Part shown: one piece after another, positions 40,901-55,900 of the stretch
How positions within the stretch are numbered: position 1 is the first letter of the stretch
Layout of the letters: each line of letters begins with the position of its first letter
Assembly: GCA_032718475.1 (NCBI GenBank)
Contig: JAUCBJ010006714.1
Location: forward strand, 1-64,000
Source: Nemertoderma westbladi
Taxonomy: Eukaryota > Xenacoelomorpha > Nemertodermatida > Nemertodermatidae
Direction: 5' to 3'
Length of the DNA stretch: 64,000 nt
Notes under the pieces: generated by a model
The model's database searches: none
What the model was told of the DNA's origin: nothing
Seen by the model: only the letters and a program-made list of their open reading frames with translations
Program-made: the position numbers and the translations under genes

Positions 40901-43900
40901 TATCCGTAATGTCACAACGTCTACGCGTTTTAGTTTTAGCCACTAACCGTAATGTAACAACATCTACGCGTTTTAGTTTTAGCCACTAACCGTAATGTCA
41001 CGACGTCTACGCGTTTTAGTTTTAGCCACTATCCGTAATGTAACAACGTCTACGCGTTTTAGTTTTAGCCACTATCCGTAATGTCACAACGTCTACGCGT
41101 TTTAGTTTTAGCCACTATCCGTAATGTAACAACGTCTACGCGTTTTAGTTTTAGCCACTATCCGTAATGTCACAACGTCTACGCGTTTTAGTTTTAGCCA
41201 CCAACCGTAATGTAACAACGTCTACGCGTTTTAGTTTTAGCCACTAACCGTAATGTAACAACGTCTACGCGTTTTAGTTTTAGCCACTATCCGTAATGTC
41301 ACAACGTCTACGCGTTTTAGTTTTAGCCACTATCCGTAATGTCACAACGTCTACGCGTTTTAGTTTTAGCCACCAACCGTAATGTAACAACGTCTACGCG
41401 TTTTAGTTTTAGCCACTAACCGTAATGTAACAACGTCTACGCGTTTTAGTTTTAGCCACTATCCGTAATGTAACAACGTCTACGCGTTTTAGTTTTAGCC
41501 ACTAACCGTAATGTCACAACGTCTACGCGTTTTAGTTTTAGCCACTATCCGTAATGTCACAACGTCTACGCGTTTTAGTTTTAGCCACCAACCGTAATGT
41601 CACAACGTCTACGCGTTTTAGTTTTAGCCACTATCCGTAATGTAACAACGTCTACGCGTTTTAGTTTTAGCCACTATCCGTAATGTAACAACGTCTACGC
41701 GTTTTAGTTTTAGCCACTATCCGTAATGTAACAACGTCTACGCGTTTTAGTTTTAGCCACTATCCGTAATGTAACAACGTCTACGCGTTTTAGTTTTAGC
41801 CACTAACCGTAATGTAACAACGTCTACGCGTTTTAGTTTTAGCCACTATCCGTAATGTAACAACGTCTACGCGTTTTAGTTTTAGCCACTATCCGTAATG
41901 TCACAACGTCTACGCGTTTTAGTTTTAGCCACTAACCGTAATGTAACAACGTCTACGCGTTTTAGTTTTAGCCACTAACCGTAATGTAACAACGTCTACG
42001 CGTTTTAGTTTTAGCCACTATCCGTAATGTAACAACGTCTACGCGTTTTAGTTTTAGCCACTAACCGTAATGTCACAACGTCTACGCGTTTTAGTTTTAG
42101 CCACTAACCGTAATGTAACAACGTCTACGCGTTTTAGTTTTAGCCACTAACCGTAATGTCACAACGTCTACGCGTTTTAGTTTTAGCCACTATCCGTAAT
42201 GTCACAACGTCTACGCGTTTTAGTTTTAGCCACTAACCGTAATGTAACAACGTCTACGCGTTTTAGTTTTAGCCACTATCCGTAATGTAACAACGTCTAC
42301 GCGTTTTAGTTTTAGCCACTAACCGTAATGTCACAACGTCTACGCGTTTTAGTTTTAGCCACTATCCGTAATGTCACAACGTCTACGCGTTTTAGTTTTA
42401 GCCACTATCCGTAATGTAACAACGTCTACGCGTTTTAGTTTTAGCCACTAACCGTAATGTCACAACGTCTACGCGTTTTAGTTTTAGCCACTATCCGTAA
42501 TGTCACAACGTCTACGCGTTTTAGTTTTAGCCACTATCCGTAATGTAACAACGTCTACGCGTTTTAGTTTTAGCCACTAACCGTAATGTAACAACGTCTA
42601 CGCGTTTTAGTTTTAGCCACTATCCGTAATGTAACAACGTCTACGCGTTTTAGTTTTAGCCACTAACCGTAATGTCACAACGTCTACGCGTTTTAGTTTT
42701 AGCCACTATCCGTAATGTCACAACGTCTACGCGTTTTAGTTTTAGCCACTAACCGTAATGTAACAACGTCTACGCGTTTTAGTTTTAGCCACTATCCGTA
42801 ATGTAACAACGTCTACGCGTTTTAGTTTTAGCCACTATCCGTAATGTCACAACGTCTACGCGTTTTAGTTTTAGCCACTAACCGTAATGTAACAACGTCT
42901 ACGCGTTTTAGTTTTAGCCACTAACCGTAATGTAACAACGTCTACGCGTTTTAGTTTTAGCCACTATCCGTAATGTAACAACGTCTACGCGTTTTAGTTT
43001 TAGCCACTAACCGTAATGTCACAACGTCTACGCGTTTTAGTTTTAGCCACTAACCGTAATGTAACAACGTCTACGCGTTTTAGTTTTAGCCACTAACCGT
43101 AATGTCACAACGTCTACGCGTTTTAGTTTTAGCCACTATCCGTAATGTCACAACGTCTACGCGTTTTAGTTTTAGCCACTAACCGTAATGTAACAACGTC
43201 TACGCGTTTTAGTTTTAGCCACTAACCGTAATGTAACAACGTCTACGCGTTTTAGTTTTAGCCACTATCCGTAATGTAACAACGTCTACGCGTTTTAGTT
43301 TTAGCCACTAACCGTAATGTCACAACGTCTACGCGTTTTAGTTTTAGCCACTAACCGTAATGTAACAACGTCTACGCGTTTTAGTTTTAGCCACTATCCG
43401 TAATGTAACAACGTCTACGCGTTTTAGTTTTAGCCACTAACCGTAATGTAACAACGTCTACGCGTTTTAGTTTTAGCCACTATCCGTAATGTAACAACGT
43501 CTACGCGTTTTAGTTTTAGCCACTATCCGTAATGTAACAACGTCTACGCGTTTTAGTTTTAGCCACTAACCGTAATGTAACAACGTCTACGCGTTTTAGT
43601 TTTAGCCACTATCCGTAATGTAACAACGTCTACGCGTTTTAGTTTTAGCCACTATCCGTAATGTAACAACGTCTACGCGTTTTAGTTTTAGCCACTAACC
43701 GTAATGTAACAACGTCTACGCGTTTTAGTTTTAGCCACTAACCGTAATGTAACAACGTCTACGCGTTTTAGTTTTAGCCACTATCCGTAATGTAACAACG
43801 TCTACGCGTTTTAGTTTTAGCCACTAACCGTAATGTCACAACGTCTACGCGTTTTAGTTTTAGCCACTAACCGTAATGTCACAACGTCTACGCGTTTTAG

Positions 43901-46900
43901 TTTTAGCCACTAACCGTAATGTAACAACGTCTACGCGTTTTAGTTTTAGCCACTAACCGTAATGTCACAACGTCTACGCGTTTTAGTTTTAGCCACTATC
44001 CGTAATGTAACAACGTCTACGCGTTTTAGTTTTAGCCACTAACCGTAATGTCACAACGTCTACGCGTTTTAGTTTTAGCCACTATCCGTAATGTCACAAC
44101 GTCTACGCGTTTTAGTTTTAGCCACTAACCGTAATGTAACAACGTCTACGCGTTTTAGTTTTAGCCACTATCCGTAATGTAACAACGTCTACGCGTTTTA
44201 GTTTTAGCCACTATCCGTAATGTAACAACGTCTACGCGTTTTAGTTTTAGCCACTAACCGTAATGTCACAACGTCTACGCGTTTTAGTTTTAGCCACTAA
44301 CCGTAATGTCACAACGTCTACGCGTTTTAGTTTTAGCCACTAACCGTAATGTAACAACGTCTACGCGTTTTAGTTTTAGCCACTATCCGTAATGTAACAA
44401 CGTCTACGCGTTTTAGTTTTAGCCACTATCCGTAATGTCACAACGTCTACGCGTTTTAGTTTTAGCCACTAACCGTAATGTAACAACGTCTACGCGTTTT
44501 AGTTTTAGCCACTAACCGTAATGTAACAACGTCTACGCGTTTTAGTTTTAGCCACTATCCGTAATGTAACAACGTCTACGCGTTTTAGTTTTAGCCACTA
44601 ACCGTAATGTAACAACGTCTACGCGTTTTAGTTTTAGCCACTAACCGTAATGTAACAACGTCTACGCGTTTTAGTTTTAGCCACTATCCGTAATGTAACA
44701 ACGTCTACGCGTTTTAGTTTTAGCCACTAACCGTAATGTAACAACGTCTACGCGTTTTAGTTTTAGCCACTATCCGTAATGTAACAACGTCTACGCGTTT
44801 TAGTTTTAGCCACTATCCGTAATGTAACAACGTCTACGCGTTTTAGTTTTAGCCACTAACCGTAATGTAACAACGTCTACGCGTTTTAGTTTTAGCCACT
44901 ATCCGTAATGTAACAACGTCTACGCGTTTTAGTTTTAGCCACTATCCGTAATGTAACAACGTCTACGCGTTTTAGTTTTAGCCACTATCCGTAATGTAAC
45001 AACGTCTACGCGTTTTAGTTTTAGCCACTAACCGTAATGTAACAACGTCTACGCGTTTTAGTTTTAGCCACTATCCGTAATGTAACAACGTCTACGCGTT
45101 TTAGTTTTAGCCACTATCCGTAATGTAACAACGTCTACGCGTTTTAGTTTTAGCCACTAACCGTAATGTAACAACGTCTACGCGTTTTAGTTTTAGCCAC
45201 TATCCGTAATGTAACAACGTCTACGCGTTTTAGTTTTAGCCACTATCCGTAATGTAACAACGTCTACGCGTTTTAGTTTTAGCCACTAACCGTAATGTAA
45301 CAACGTCTACGCGTTTTAGTTTTAGCCACTATCCGTAATGTAACAACGTCTACGCGTTTTAGTTTTAGCCACTATCCGTAATGTAACAACGTCTACGCGT
45401 TTTAGTTTTAGCCACTAACCGTAATGTAACAACGTCTACGCGTTTTAGTTTTAGCCACTATCCGTAATGTAACAACGTCTACGCGTTTTAGTTTTAGCCA
45501 CTATCCGTAATGTAACAACGTCTACGCGTTTTAGTTTTAGCCACTATCCGTAATGTCACAACGTCTACGCGTTTTAGTTTTAGCCACTAACCGTAATGTA
45601 ACAACGTCTACGCGTTTTAGTTTTAGCCACTATCCGTAATGTAACAACGTCTACGCGTTTTAGTTTTAGCCACTATCCGTAATGTAACAACGTCTACGCG
45701 TTTTAGTTTTAGCCACTAACCGTAATGTAACAACGTCTACGCGTTTTAGTTTTAGCCACTATCCGTAATGTAACAACGTCTACGCGTTTTAGTTTTAGCC
45801 ACTAACCGTAATGTAACAACGTCTACGCGTTTTAGTTTTAGCCACTATCCGTAATGTAACAACGTCTACGCGTTTTAGTTTTAGCCACTAACCGTAATGT
45901 AACAACGTCTACGCGTTTTAGTTTTAGCCACTATCCGTAATGTAACAACGTCTACGCGTTTTAGTTTTAGCCACTATCCGTAATGTAACAACGTCTACGC
46001 GTTTTAGTTTTAGCCACTATCCGTAATGTAACAACGTCTACGCGTTTTAGTTTTAGCCACTAACCGTAATGTAACAACGTCTACGCGTTTTAGTTTTAGC
46101 CACTATCCGTAATGTAACAACGTCTACGCGTTTTAGTTTTAGCCACTAACCGTAATGTAACAACGTCTACGCGTTTTAGTTTTAGCCACTATCCGTAATG
46201 TAACAACGTCTACGCGTTTTAGTTTTAGCCACTATCCGTAATGTAACAACGTCTACGCGTTTTAGTTTTAGCCACTAACCGTAATGTCACGACGTCTACG
46301 CGTTTTAGTTTTAGCCACTATCCGTAATGTAACAACGTCTACGCGTTTTAGTTTTAGCCACTAACCGTAATGTAACAACGTCTACGCGTTTTAGTTTTAG
46401 CCACTATCCGTAATGTCACGACGTCTACGCGTTTTAGTTTTAGCCACTAACCGTAATGTCCCAACGTCTACGCGTTTTAGTTTTAGCCACTATCCGTAAT
46501 GTAACAACGTCTACGCGTTTTAGTTTTAGCCACTATCCGTAATGTAACAACGTCTACGCGTTTTAGTTTTAGCCACTAACCGTAATGTCCCAACGTCTAC
46601 GCGTTTTAGTTTTAGCCACTATCCGTAATGTAACAACGTCTACGCGTTTTAGTTTTAGCCACTAACCGTAATGTCACGACGTCTACGCGTTTTAGTTTTA
46701 GCCACTAACCGTAATGTCCCAACGTCTACGCGTTTTAGTTTTAGCCACTATCCGTAATGTCCCAACGTCTACGCGTTTTAGTTTTAGCCACTATCCGTAA
46801 TGTAACAACGTCTACGCGTTTTAGTTTTAGCCACTATCCGTAATGTAACAACGTCTACGCGTTTTAGTTTTAGCCACTAACCGTAATGTCACGACGTCTA

Positions 46901-49900
46901 CGCGTTTTAGTTTTAGCCACTATCCGTAATGTAACAACGTCTACGCGTTTTAGTTTTAGCCACTAACCGTAATGTAACAACGTCTACGCGTTTTAGTTTT
47001 AGCCACTATCCGTAATGTAACGACGTCTACGCGTTTTAGTTTTAGCCACTATCCGTAATGTCACGACGTCTACGCGTTTTAGTTTTAGCCACTAACCGTA
47101 ATGTAACAACGTCTACGCGTTTTAGTTTTAGCCACTATCCGTAATGTAACAACGTCTACGCGTTTTAGTTTTAGCCACTAACCGTAATGTAACAACGTCT
47201 ACGCGTTTTAGTTTTAGCCACTATCCGTAATGTAACAACGTCTACGCGTTTTAGTTTTAGCCACTAACCGTAATGTAACAACGTCTACGCGTTTTAGTTT
47301 TAGCCACTATCCGTAATGTAACAACGTCTACGCGTTTTAGTTTTAGCCACTAACCGTAATGTCACGACGTCTACGCGTTTTAGTTTTAGCCACTAACCGT
47401 AATGTCACAACGTCTACGCGTTTTAGTTTTAGCCACTAACCGTAATGTAACAACGTCTACGCGTTTTAGTTTTAGCCACTATCCGTAATGTAACGACGTC
47501 TACGCGTTTTAGTTTTAGCCACTATCCGTAATGTAACAACGTCTACGCGTTTTAGTTTTAGCCACCAACCGTAATGTCACGACGTCTACGCGTTTTAGTT
47601 TTAGCCACTAACCGTAATGTCACGACGTCTACGCGTTTTAGTTTTAGCCACTAACCGTAATGTCACGACGTCTACGCGTTTTAGTTTTAGCCACCAACCG
47701 TAATGTCACGACGTCTACGCGTTTTAGTTTTAGCCACTAACCGTAATGTCACGACGTCTACGCGTTTTAGTTTTAGCCACTAACCGTAATGTCACGACGT
47801 CTACGCGTTTTAGTTTTAGCCACTAACCGTAATGTCACGACGTCTACGCGTTTTAGTTTTAGCCACTAACCGTAATGTCACGACGTCTACGCGTTTTAGT
47901 TTTAGCCACCAACCGTAATGTCACGACGTCTACGCGTTTTAGTTTTAGCCACTAACCGTAATGTCACGACGTCTACGCGTTTTAGTTTTAGCCACTAACC
48001 GTAATGTCACGACGTCTACGCGTTTTAGTTTTAGCCACTATCCGTAATGTAACAACGTCTACGCGTTTTAGTTTTAGCCACTAACCGTAATGTAACAACA
48101 TCTACGCGTTTTAGTTTTAGCCACTAACCGTAATGTCACGACGTCTACGCGTTTTAGTTTTAGCCACTATCCGTAATGTCACGACGTCTACGCGTTTTAG
48201 TTTTAGCCACTATCCGTAATGTAACAACGTCTACGCGTTTTAGTTTTAGCCACTAACCGTAATGTCACGACGTCTACGCGTTTTAGTTTTAGCCACTATC
48301 CGTAATGTAACAACGTCTACGCGTTTTAGTTTTAGCCACTAACCGTAATGTAACAACATCTACGCGTTTTAGTTTTAGCCACTAACCGTAATGTCACGAC
48401 GTCTACGCGTTTTAGTTTTAGCCACTAACCGTAATGTCACAACGTCTACGCGTTTTAGTTTTAGCCACTATCCGTAATGTAACAACATCTACGCGTTTTA
48501 GTTTTAGCCACTATCCGTAATGTAACAACGTCTACGCGTTTTAGTTTTAGCCACTATCCGTAATGTAACAACGTCTACGCGTTTTAGTTTTAGCCACTAT
48601 CCGTAATGTAACAACGTCTACGCGTTTTAGTTTTAGCCACTATCCGTAATGTAACAACGTCTACGCGTTTTAGTTTTAGCCACTATCCGTAATGTAACAA
48701 CGTCTACGCGTTTTAGTTTTAGCCACTATCCGTAATGTAACAACATCTACGCGTTTTAGTTTTAGCCACTATCCGTAATGTCACAACGTCTACGCGTTTT
48801 AGTTTTAGCCACTATCCGTAATGTAACAACGTCTACGCGTTTTAGTTTTAGCTACCAACCGTAATGTCACGACGTCAACGCCTTTTAGTTTTAGCCACTA
48901 ACCGTAATGTCACGACGTCTACGCGTTTTAGTTTTAGCCACTATCCGTAATGTCACAACGTCTACGCGTTTTAGTTTTAGCCACTATCCGTAATGTAACA
49001 ACGTCTACGCGTTTTAGTTTTAGCCACTATCCGTAATGTAACAACGTCTACGCGTTTTAGTTTTAGCCACTATCCGTAATGTAACAACGTCTACGCGTTT
49101 TAGTTTTAGCCACTATCCGTAATGTAACAACATCTACGCGTTTTAGTTTTAGCCACTATCCGTAATGTAACAACATCTACGCGTTTTAGTTTTAGCCACT
49201 ATCCGTAATGTCACAACGTCTACGCGTTTTAGTTTTAGCCACTATCCGTAATGTAACAACGTCTACGCGTTTTAGTTTTAGCCACTATCCGTAATGTAAC
49301 AACATCTACGCGTTTTAGTTTTAGCCACTATCCGTAATGTAACAACATCTACGCGTTTTAGTTTTAGCCACTATCCGTAATGTAACAACATCTACGCGTT
49401 TTAGTTTTAGCCACTATCCGTAATGTAACAACATCTACGCGTTTTAGTTTTAGCCACTATCCGTAATGTAACAACATCTACGCGTTTTAGTTTTAGCCAC
49501 TATCCGTAATGTAACAACATCTACGCGTTTTAGTTTTAGCCACTATCCGTAATGTAACAACATCTACGCGTTTTAGTTTTAGCCACTATCCGTAATGTAA
49601 CAACATCTACGCGTTTTAGTTTTAGCCACTATCCGTAATGTAACAACATCTACGCGTTTTAGTTTTAGCCACTATCCGTAATGTAACAACATCTACGCGT
49701 TTTAGTTTTAGCCACTATCCGTAATGTAACAACATCTACGCGTTTTAGTTTTAGCCACTATCCGTAATGTAACAACATCTACGCGTTTTAGTTTTAGCCA
49801 CTATCCGTAATGTAACAACATCTACGCGTTTTAGTTTTAGCCACTATCCGTAATGTAACAACATCTACGCGTTTTAGTTTTAGCCACTATCCGTAATGTC

Positions 49901-52900
49901 ACAACGTCTACGCGTTTTAGTTTTAGCCACTAACCGTAATGTCACAACGTCTACGCGTTTTAGTTTTAGCCACTATCCGTAATGTAACAACGTCTACGCG
50001 TTTTAGTTTTAGCCACTATCCGTAATGTAACAACATCTACGCGTTTTAGTTTTAGCCACTATCCGTAATGTAACAACATCTACGCGTTTTAGTTTTAGCC
50101 ACTATCCGTAATGTCACAACGTCTACGCGTTTTAGTTTTAGCCACTATCCGTAATGTAACAACGTCTACGCGTTTTAGTTTTAGCCACTATCCGTAATGT
50201 AACAACATCTACGCGTTTTAGTTTTAGCCACTATCCGTAATGTAACAACGTCTACGCGTTTTAGTTTTAGCCACTATCCGTAATGTAACAACATCTACGC
50301 GTTTTAGTTTTAGCCACTATCCGTAATGTCACAACGTCTACGCGTTTTAGTTTTAGCCACTATCCGTAATGTAACAACGTCTACGCGTTTTAGTTTTAGC
50401 CACTATCCGTAATGTAACAACATCTACGCGTTTTAGTTTTAGCCACTATCCGTAATGTCACAACGTCTACGTGTTTTAGTTTTAGCCACTATCCGTAATG
50501 TAACAACGTCTACGCGTTTTAGTTTTAGCCACTATCCGTAATGTAACAACATCTACGCGTTTTAGTTTTAGCCACTATCCGTAATGTCACAACGTCTACG
50601 TGTTTTAGTTTTAGCCACTATCCGTAATGTAACAACGTCTACGCGTTTTAGTTTTAGCCACTATCCGTAATGTAACAACGTCTACGCGTTTTAGTTTTAG
50701 CCACTATCCGTAATGTAACAACATCTACGCGTTTTAGTTTTAGCCACTATCCGTAATGTCACAACGTCTACGTGTTTTAGTTTTAGCCACTATCCGTAAT
50801 GTAACAACGTCTACGCGTTTTAGTTTTAGCCACTATCCGTAATGTAACAACATCTACGCGTTTTAGTTTTAGCCACTATCCGTAATGTCACAACGTCTAC
50901 GTGTTTTAGTTTTAGCCACTATCCGTAATGTAACAACGTCTACGCGTTTTAGTTTTAGCCACTAACCGTAATGTAACAACATCTACGTGTTTTAGTTTTA
51001 GCCACTATCCGTAATGTAACAACGTCTACGCGTTTTAGTTTTAGCCACTATCCGTAATGTAACAACATCTACGCGTTTTAGTTTTAGCCACTATCCGTAA
51101 TGTCACAACGTCTACGCGTTTTAGTTTTAGCCACTATCCGTAATGTAACAACGTCTACGCGTTTTAGTTTTAGCTACCAACCGTAATGTCACGACGTCAA
51201 CGCCTTTTAGTTTTAGCCACTAACCGTAATGTCACGACGTCTACGCGTTTTAGTTTTAGCCACTATCCGTAATGTAACAACGTCTACGCGTTTTAGTTTT
51301 AGCCACTATCCGTAATGTAACAACGTCTACGCGTTTTAGTTTTAGCCACTATCCGTAATGTAACAACGTCTACGCGTTTTAGTTTTAGCCACTATCCGTA
51401 ATGTAACAACATCTACGCGTTTTAGTTTTAGCCACTATCCGTAATGTAACAACGTCTACGCGTTTTAGTTTTAGCCACTATCCGTAATGTAACAACGTCT
51501 ACGCGTTTTAGTTTTAGCCACTATCCGTAATGTCACAACGTCTACGCGTTTTAGTTTTAGCCACTATCCGTAATGTAACAACGTCTACGCGTTTTAGTTT
51601 TAGCCACTATCCGTAATGTCACAACGTTTACGCGTTTTAGTTTTAGCCACTATCCGTAATGTCACAACGTCTACGCGTTTTAGTTTTAGCCACTATCCGT
51701 AATGTAACAACGTCTACGCGTTTTAGTTTTAGCCACTATCCGTAATGTAACAACGTCTACGCGTTTTAGTTTTAGCCACTAACCGTAATGTCACAACGTC
51801 TACGCGTTTTAGTTTTAGCCACTATCCGTAATGTAACAACGTCTACGCGTTTTAGTTTTAGCCACTATCCGTAATGTAACAACGTCTACGCGTTTTAGTT
51901 TTAGCCACTATCCGTAATGTCACAACGTCTACGCGTTTTAGTTTTAGCCACTATCCGTAATGTAACAACGTCTACGCGTTTTAGTTTTAGCCACTATCCG
52001 TAATGTAACAACGTCTACGCGTTTTAGTTTTAGCCACTATCCGTAATGTAACAACGTCTACGCGTTTTAGTTTTAGCTACCAACCGTAATGTCACGACGT
52101 CAACGCCTTTTAGTTTTAGCCACTAACCGTAATGTCACGACGTCTACGCGTTTTAGTTTTAGCCACTAACCGTAATGTCACAACGTCTACGCGTTTTAGT
52201 TTTAGCCACTATCCGTAATGTAACAACGTCTACGCGTTTTAGTTTTAGCCACTATCCGTAATGTAACAACGTCTACGCGTTTTAGTTTTAGCCACTATCC
52301 GTAATGTAACAACGTCTACGCGTTTTAGTTTTAGCCACTATCCGTAATGTAACAACGTCTACGCGTTTTAGTTTTAGCCACTATCCGTAATGTAACAACG
52401 TCTACGCGTTTTAGTTTTAGCCACTATCCGTAATGTAACAACGTCTACGCGTTTTAGTTTTAGCTACCAACCGTAATGTCACGACGTCAACGCCTTTTAG
52501 TTTTAGCCACTAACCGTAATGTCACGACGTCTACGCGTTTTAGTTTTAGCCACTAACCGTAATGTCACAACGTCTACGCGTTTTAGTTTTAGCCACTATC
52601 CGTAATGTAACAACGTCTACGCGTTTTAGTTTTAGCCACTATCCGTAATGTAACAACGTCTACGCGTTTTAGTTTTAGCTACCAACCGTAATGTCACGAC
52701 GTCAACGCCTTTTAGTTTTAGCCACTAACCGTAATGTCACGACGTCTACGCGTTTTAGTTTTAGCCACTAACCGTAATGTCACAACGTCTACGCGTTTTA
52801 GTTTTAGCCACTATCCGTAATGTAACAACGTCTACGCGTTTTAGTTTTAGCCACTATCCGTAATGTAACAACGTCTACGCGTTTTAGTTTTAGCCACTAT

Positions 52901-55900
52901 CCGTAATGTCACAACGTCTACGCGTTTTAGTTTTAGCCACTATCCGTAATGTAACAACGTCTACGCGTTTTAGTTTTAGCCACTATCCGTAATGTAACAA
53001 CGTCTACGCGTTTTAGTTTTAGCCACTATCCGTAATGTAACAACGTCTACGCGTTTTAGTTTTAGCTACCAACCGTAATGTCACAACGTCAACGCCTTTT
53101 AGTTTTAGCCACTAACCGTAATGTCACGACGTCTACGCGTTTTAGTTTTAGCCACTATCCGTAATGTAACAACGTCTACGCGTTTTAGTTTTAGCCACTA
53201 TCCGTAATGTAACAACGTCTACGCGTTTTAGTTTTAGCCACTATCCGTAATGTAACAACGTCTACGCGTTTTAGTTTTAGCCACTATCCGTAATGTAACA
53301 ACATCTACGCGTTTTAGTTTTAGCCACTATCCGTAATGTAACAACGTCTACGCGTTTTAGTTTTAGCTACCAACCGTAATGTCACGACGTCAACGCCTTT
53401 TAGTTTTAGCCACTAACCGTAATGTCACGACGTCTACGCGTTTTAGTTTTAGCCACTAACCGTAATGTAACAACGTCTACGCGTTTTAGTTTTAGCCACT
53501 ATCCGTAATGTAACAACGTCTACGCGTTTTAGTTTTAGCCACTATCCGTAATGTAACAACATCTACGCGTTTTAGTTTTAGCTACCAACCGTAATGTCAC
53601 GACGTCAACGCCTTTTAGTTTTAGCCACTAACCGTAATGTCACGACGTCTACGCGTTTTAGTTTTAGCCACTAACCGTAATGTAACAACGTCTACGCGTT
53701 TTAGTTTTAGCCACTATCCGTAATGTAACAACGTCTACGCGTTTTAGTTTTAGCCACTATCCGTAATGTCACAACGTCTACGCGTTTTAGTTTTAGCCAC
53801 TATCCGTAATGTCACAACGTCTACGCGTTTTAGTTTTAGCCACTATCCGTAATGTAACAACGTCTACGCGTTTTAGTTTTAGCTACCAACCGTAATGTCA
53901 CGACGTCAACGCCTTTTAGTTTTAGCCACTAACCGTAATGTCACGACGTCTACGCGTTTTAGTTTTAGCCACTAACCGTAATGTAACAACGTCTACGCGT
54001 TTTAGTTTTAGCCACTATCCGTAATGTAACAACGTCTACGCGTTTTAGTTTTAGCCACTATCCGTAATGTAACAACGTCTACGCGTTTTAGTTTTAGCCA
54101 CTAACCGTAATGTCACGACGTCTACGCGTTTTAGTTTTAGCCACTAACCGTAATGTCACGACGTCTACGCGTTTTAGTTTTAGCCACTATCCGTAATGTA
54201 ACAACGTCTACGCGTTTTAGTTTTAGCCACTATCCGTAATGTAACAACGTCTACGCGTTTTAGTTTTAGCCACTATCCGTAATGTAACAACATCTACGCG
54301 TTTTAGTTTTAGCCACTATCCGTAATGTCACAACGTCTACGCGTTTTAGTTTTAGCCACTATCCGTAATGTAACAACGTCTACGCGTTTTAGTTTTAGCT
54401 ACCAACCGTAATGTCACGACGTCAACGCCTTTTAGTTTTAGCCACTAACCGTAATGTCACGACGTCTACGCGTTTTAGTTTTAGCCACTAACCGTAATGT
54501 AACAACGTCTACGCGTTTTAGTTTTAGCCACTATCCGTAATGTAACAACGTCTACGCGTTTTAGTTTTAGCCACTATCCGTAATGTAACAACATCTACGC
54601 GTTTTAGTTTTAGCCACTATCCGTAATGTCACGACGTCTACGCGTTTTAGTTTTAGCCACTAACCGTAATGTCACAACGTCTACGCGTTTTAGTTTTAGC
54701 CACTATCCGTAATGTAACAACGTCTACGCGTTTTAGTTTTAGCCACTATCCGTAATGTAACAACGTCTACGCGTTTTAGTTTTAGCCACTAACCGTAATG
54801 TCACAACATCTACGCGTTTTAGTTTTAGCCACTATCCGTAATGTCACAACATCTACGCGTTTTAGTTTTAGCCACTATCCGTAATGTCACAACATCTACG
54901 CGTTTTAGTTTTAGCCACTATCCGTAATGTCACAACATCTACGCGTTTTAGTTTTAGCCACTAACCGTAATGTCACAACGTCTACGCGTTTTAGTTTTAG
55001 CCACTAACCGTAATGTCACAACATCTACGCGTTTTAGTTTTAGCCACTATCCGTAATGTAACAACGTCTACGCGTTTTAGTTTTAGCCACTAACCGTAAT
55101 GTCACAACATCTACGCGTTTTAGTTTTAGCTACCAACCGTAATGTCACAACGTCTACGCGTTTTAGTTTTAGCCACTAACCGTAATGTCACAACATCTAC
55201 GCGTTTTAGTTTTAGCCACTATCCGTAATGTAACAACGTCTACGCGTTTTAGTTTTAGCCACTAACCGTAATGTCACAACATCTACGCGTTTTAGTTTTA
55301 GCCACTATCCGTAATGTCACAACATCTACGCGTTTTAGTTTTAGCCACTATCCGTAATGTCACAACATCTACGCGTTTTAGTTTTAGCCACTAACCGTAA
55401 TGTCACAACGTCTACGCGTTTTAGTTTTAGCCACTAACCGTAATGTCACAACATCTACGCGTTTTAGTTTTAGCCACTATCCGTAATGTAACAACGTCTA
55501 CGCGTTTTAGTTTTAGCCACTAACCGTAATGTAACAACGTCTACGCGTTTTAGTTTTAGCCACTATCCGTAATGTAACAACGTCTACGCGTTTTAGTTTT
55601 AGCCACTATCCGTAATGTAACAACGTCTACGCGTTTTAGTTTTAGCCACTAACCGTAATGTCACAACATCTACGCGTTTTAGTTTTAGCTACCAACCGTA
55701 ATGTCACGACGTCAACGCCTTTTAGTTTTAGCCACTATCCGTAATGTAACAACGTCTACGCGTTTTAGTTTTAGCCACTATCCGTAATGTAACAACGTCT
55801 ACGCGTTTTAGTTTTAGCTACCAACCGTAATGTCACGACGTCAACGCCTTTTAGTTTTAGCCACTATCCGTAATGTCACAACGTCTACGCGTTTTAGTTT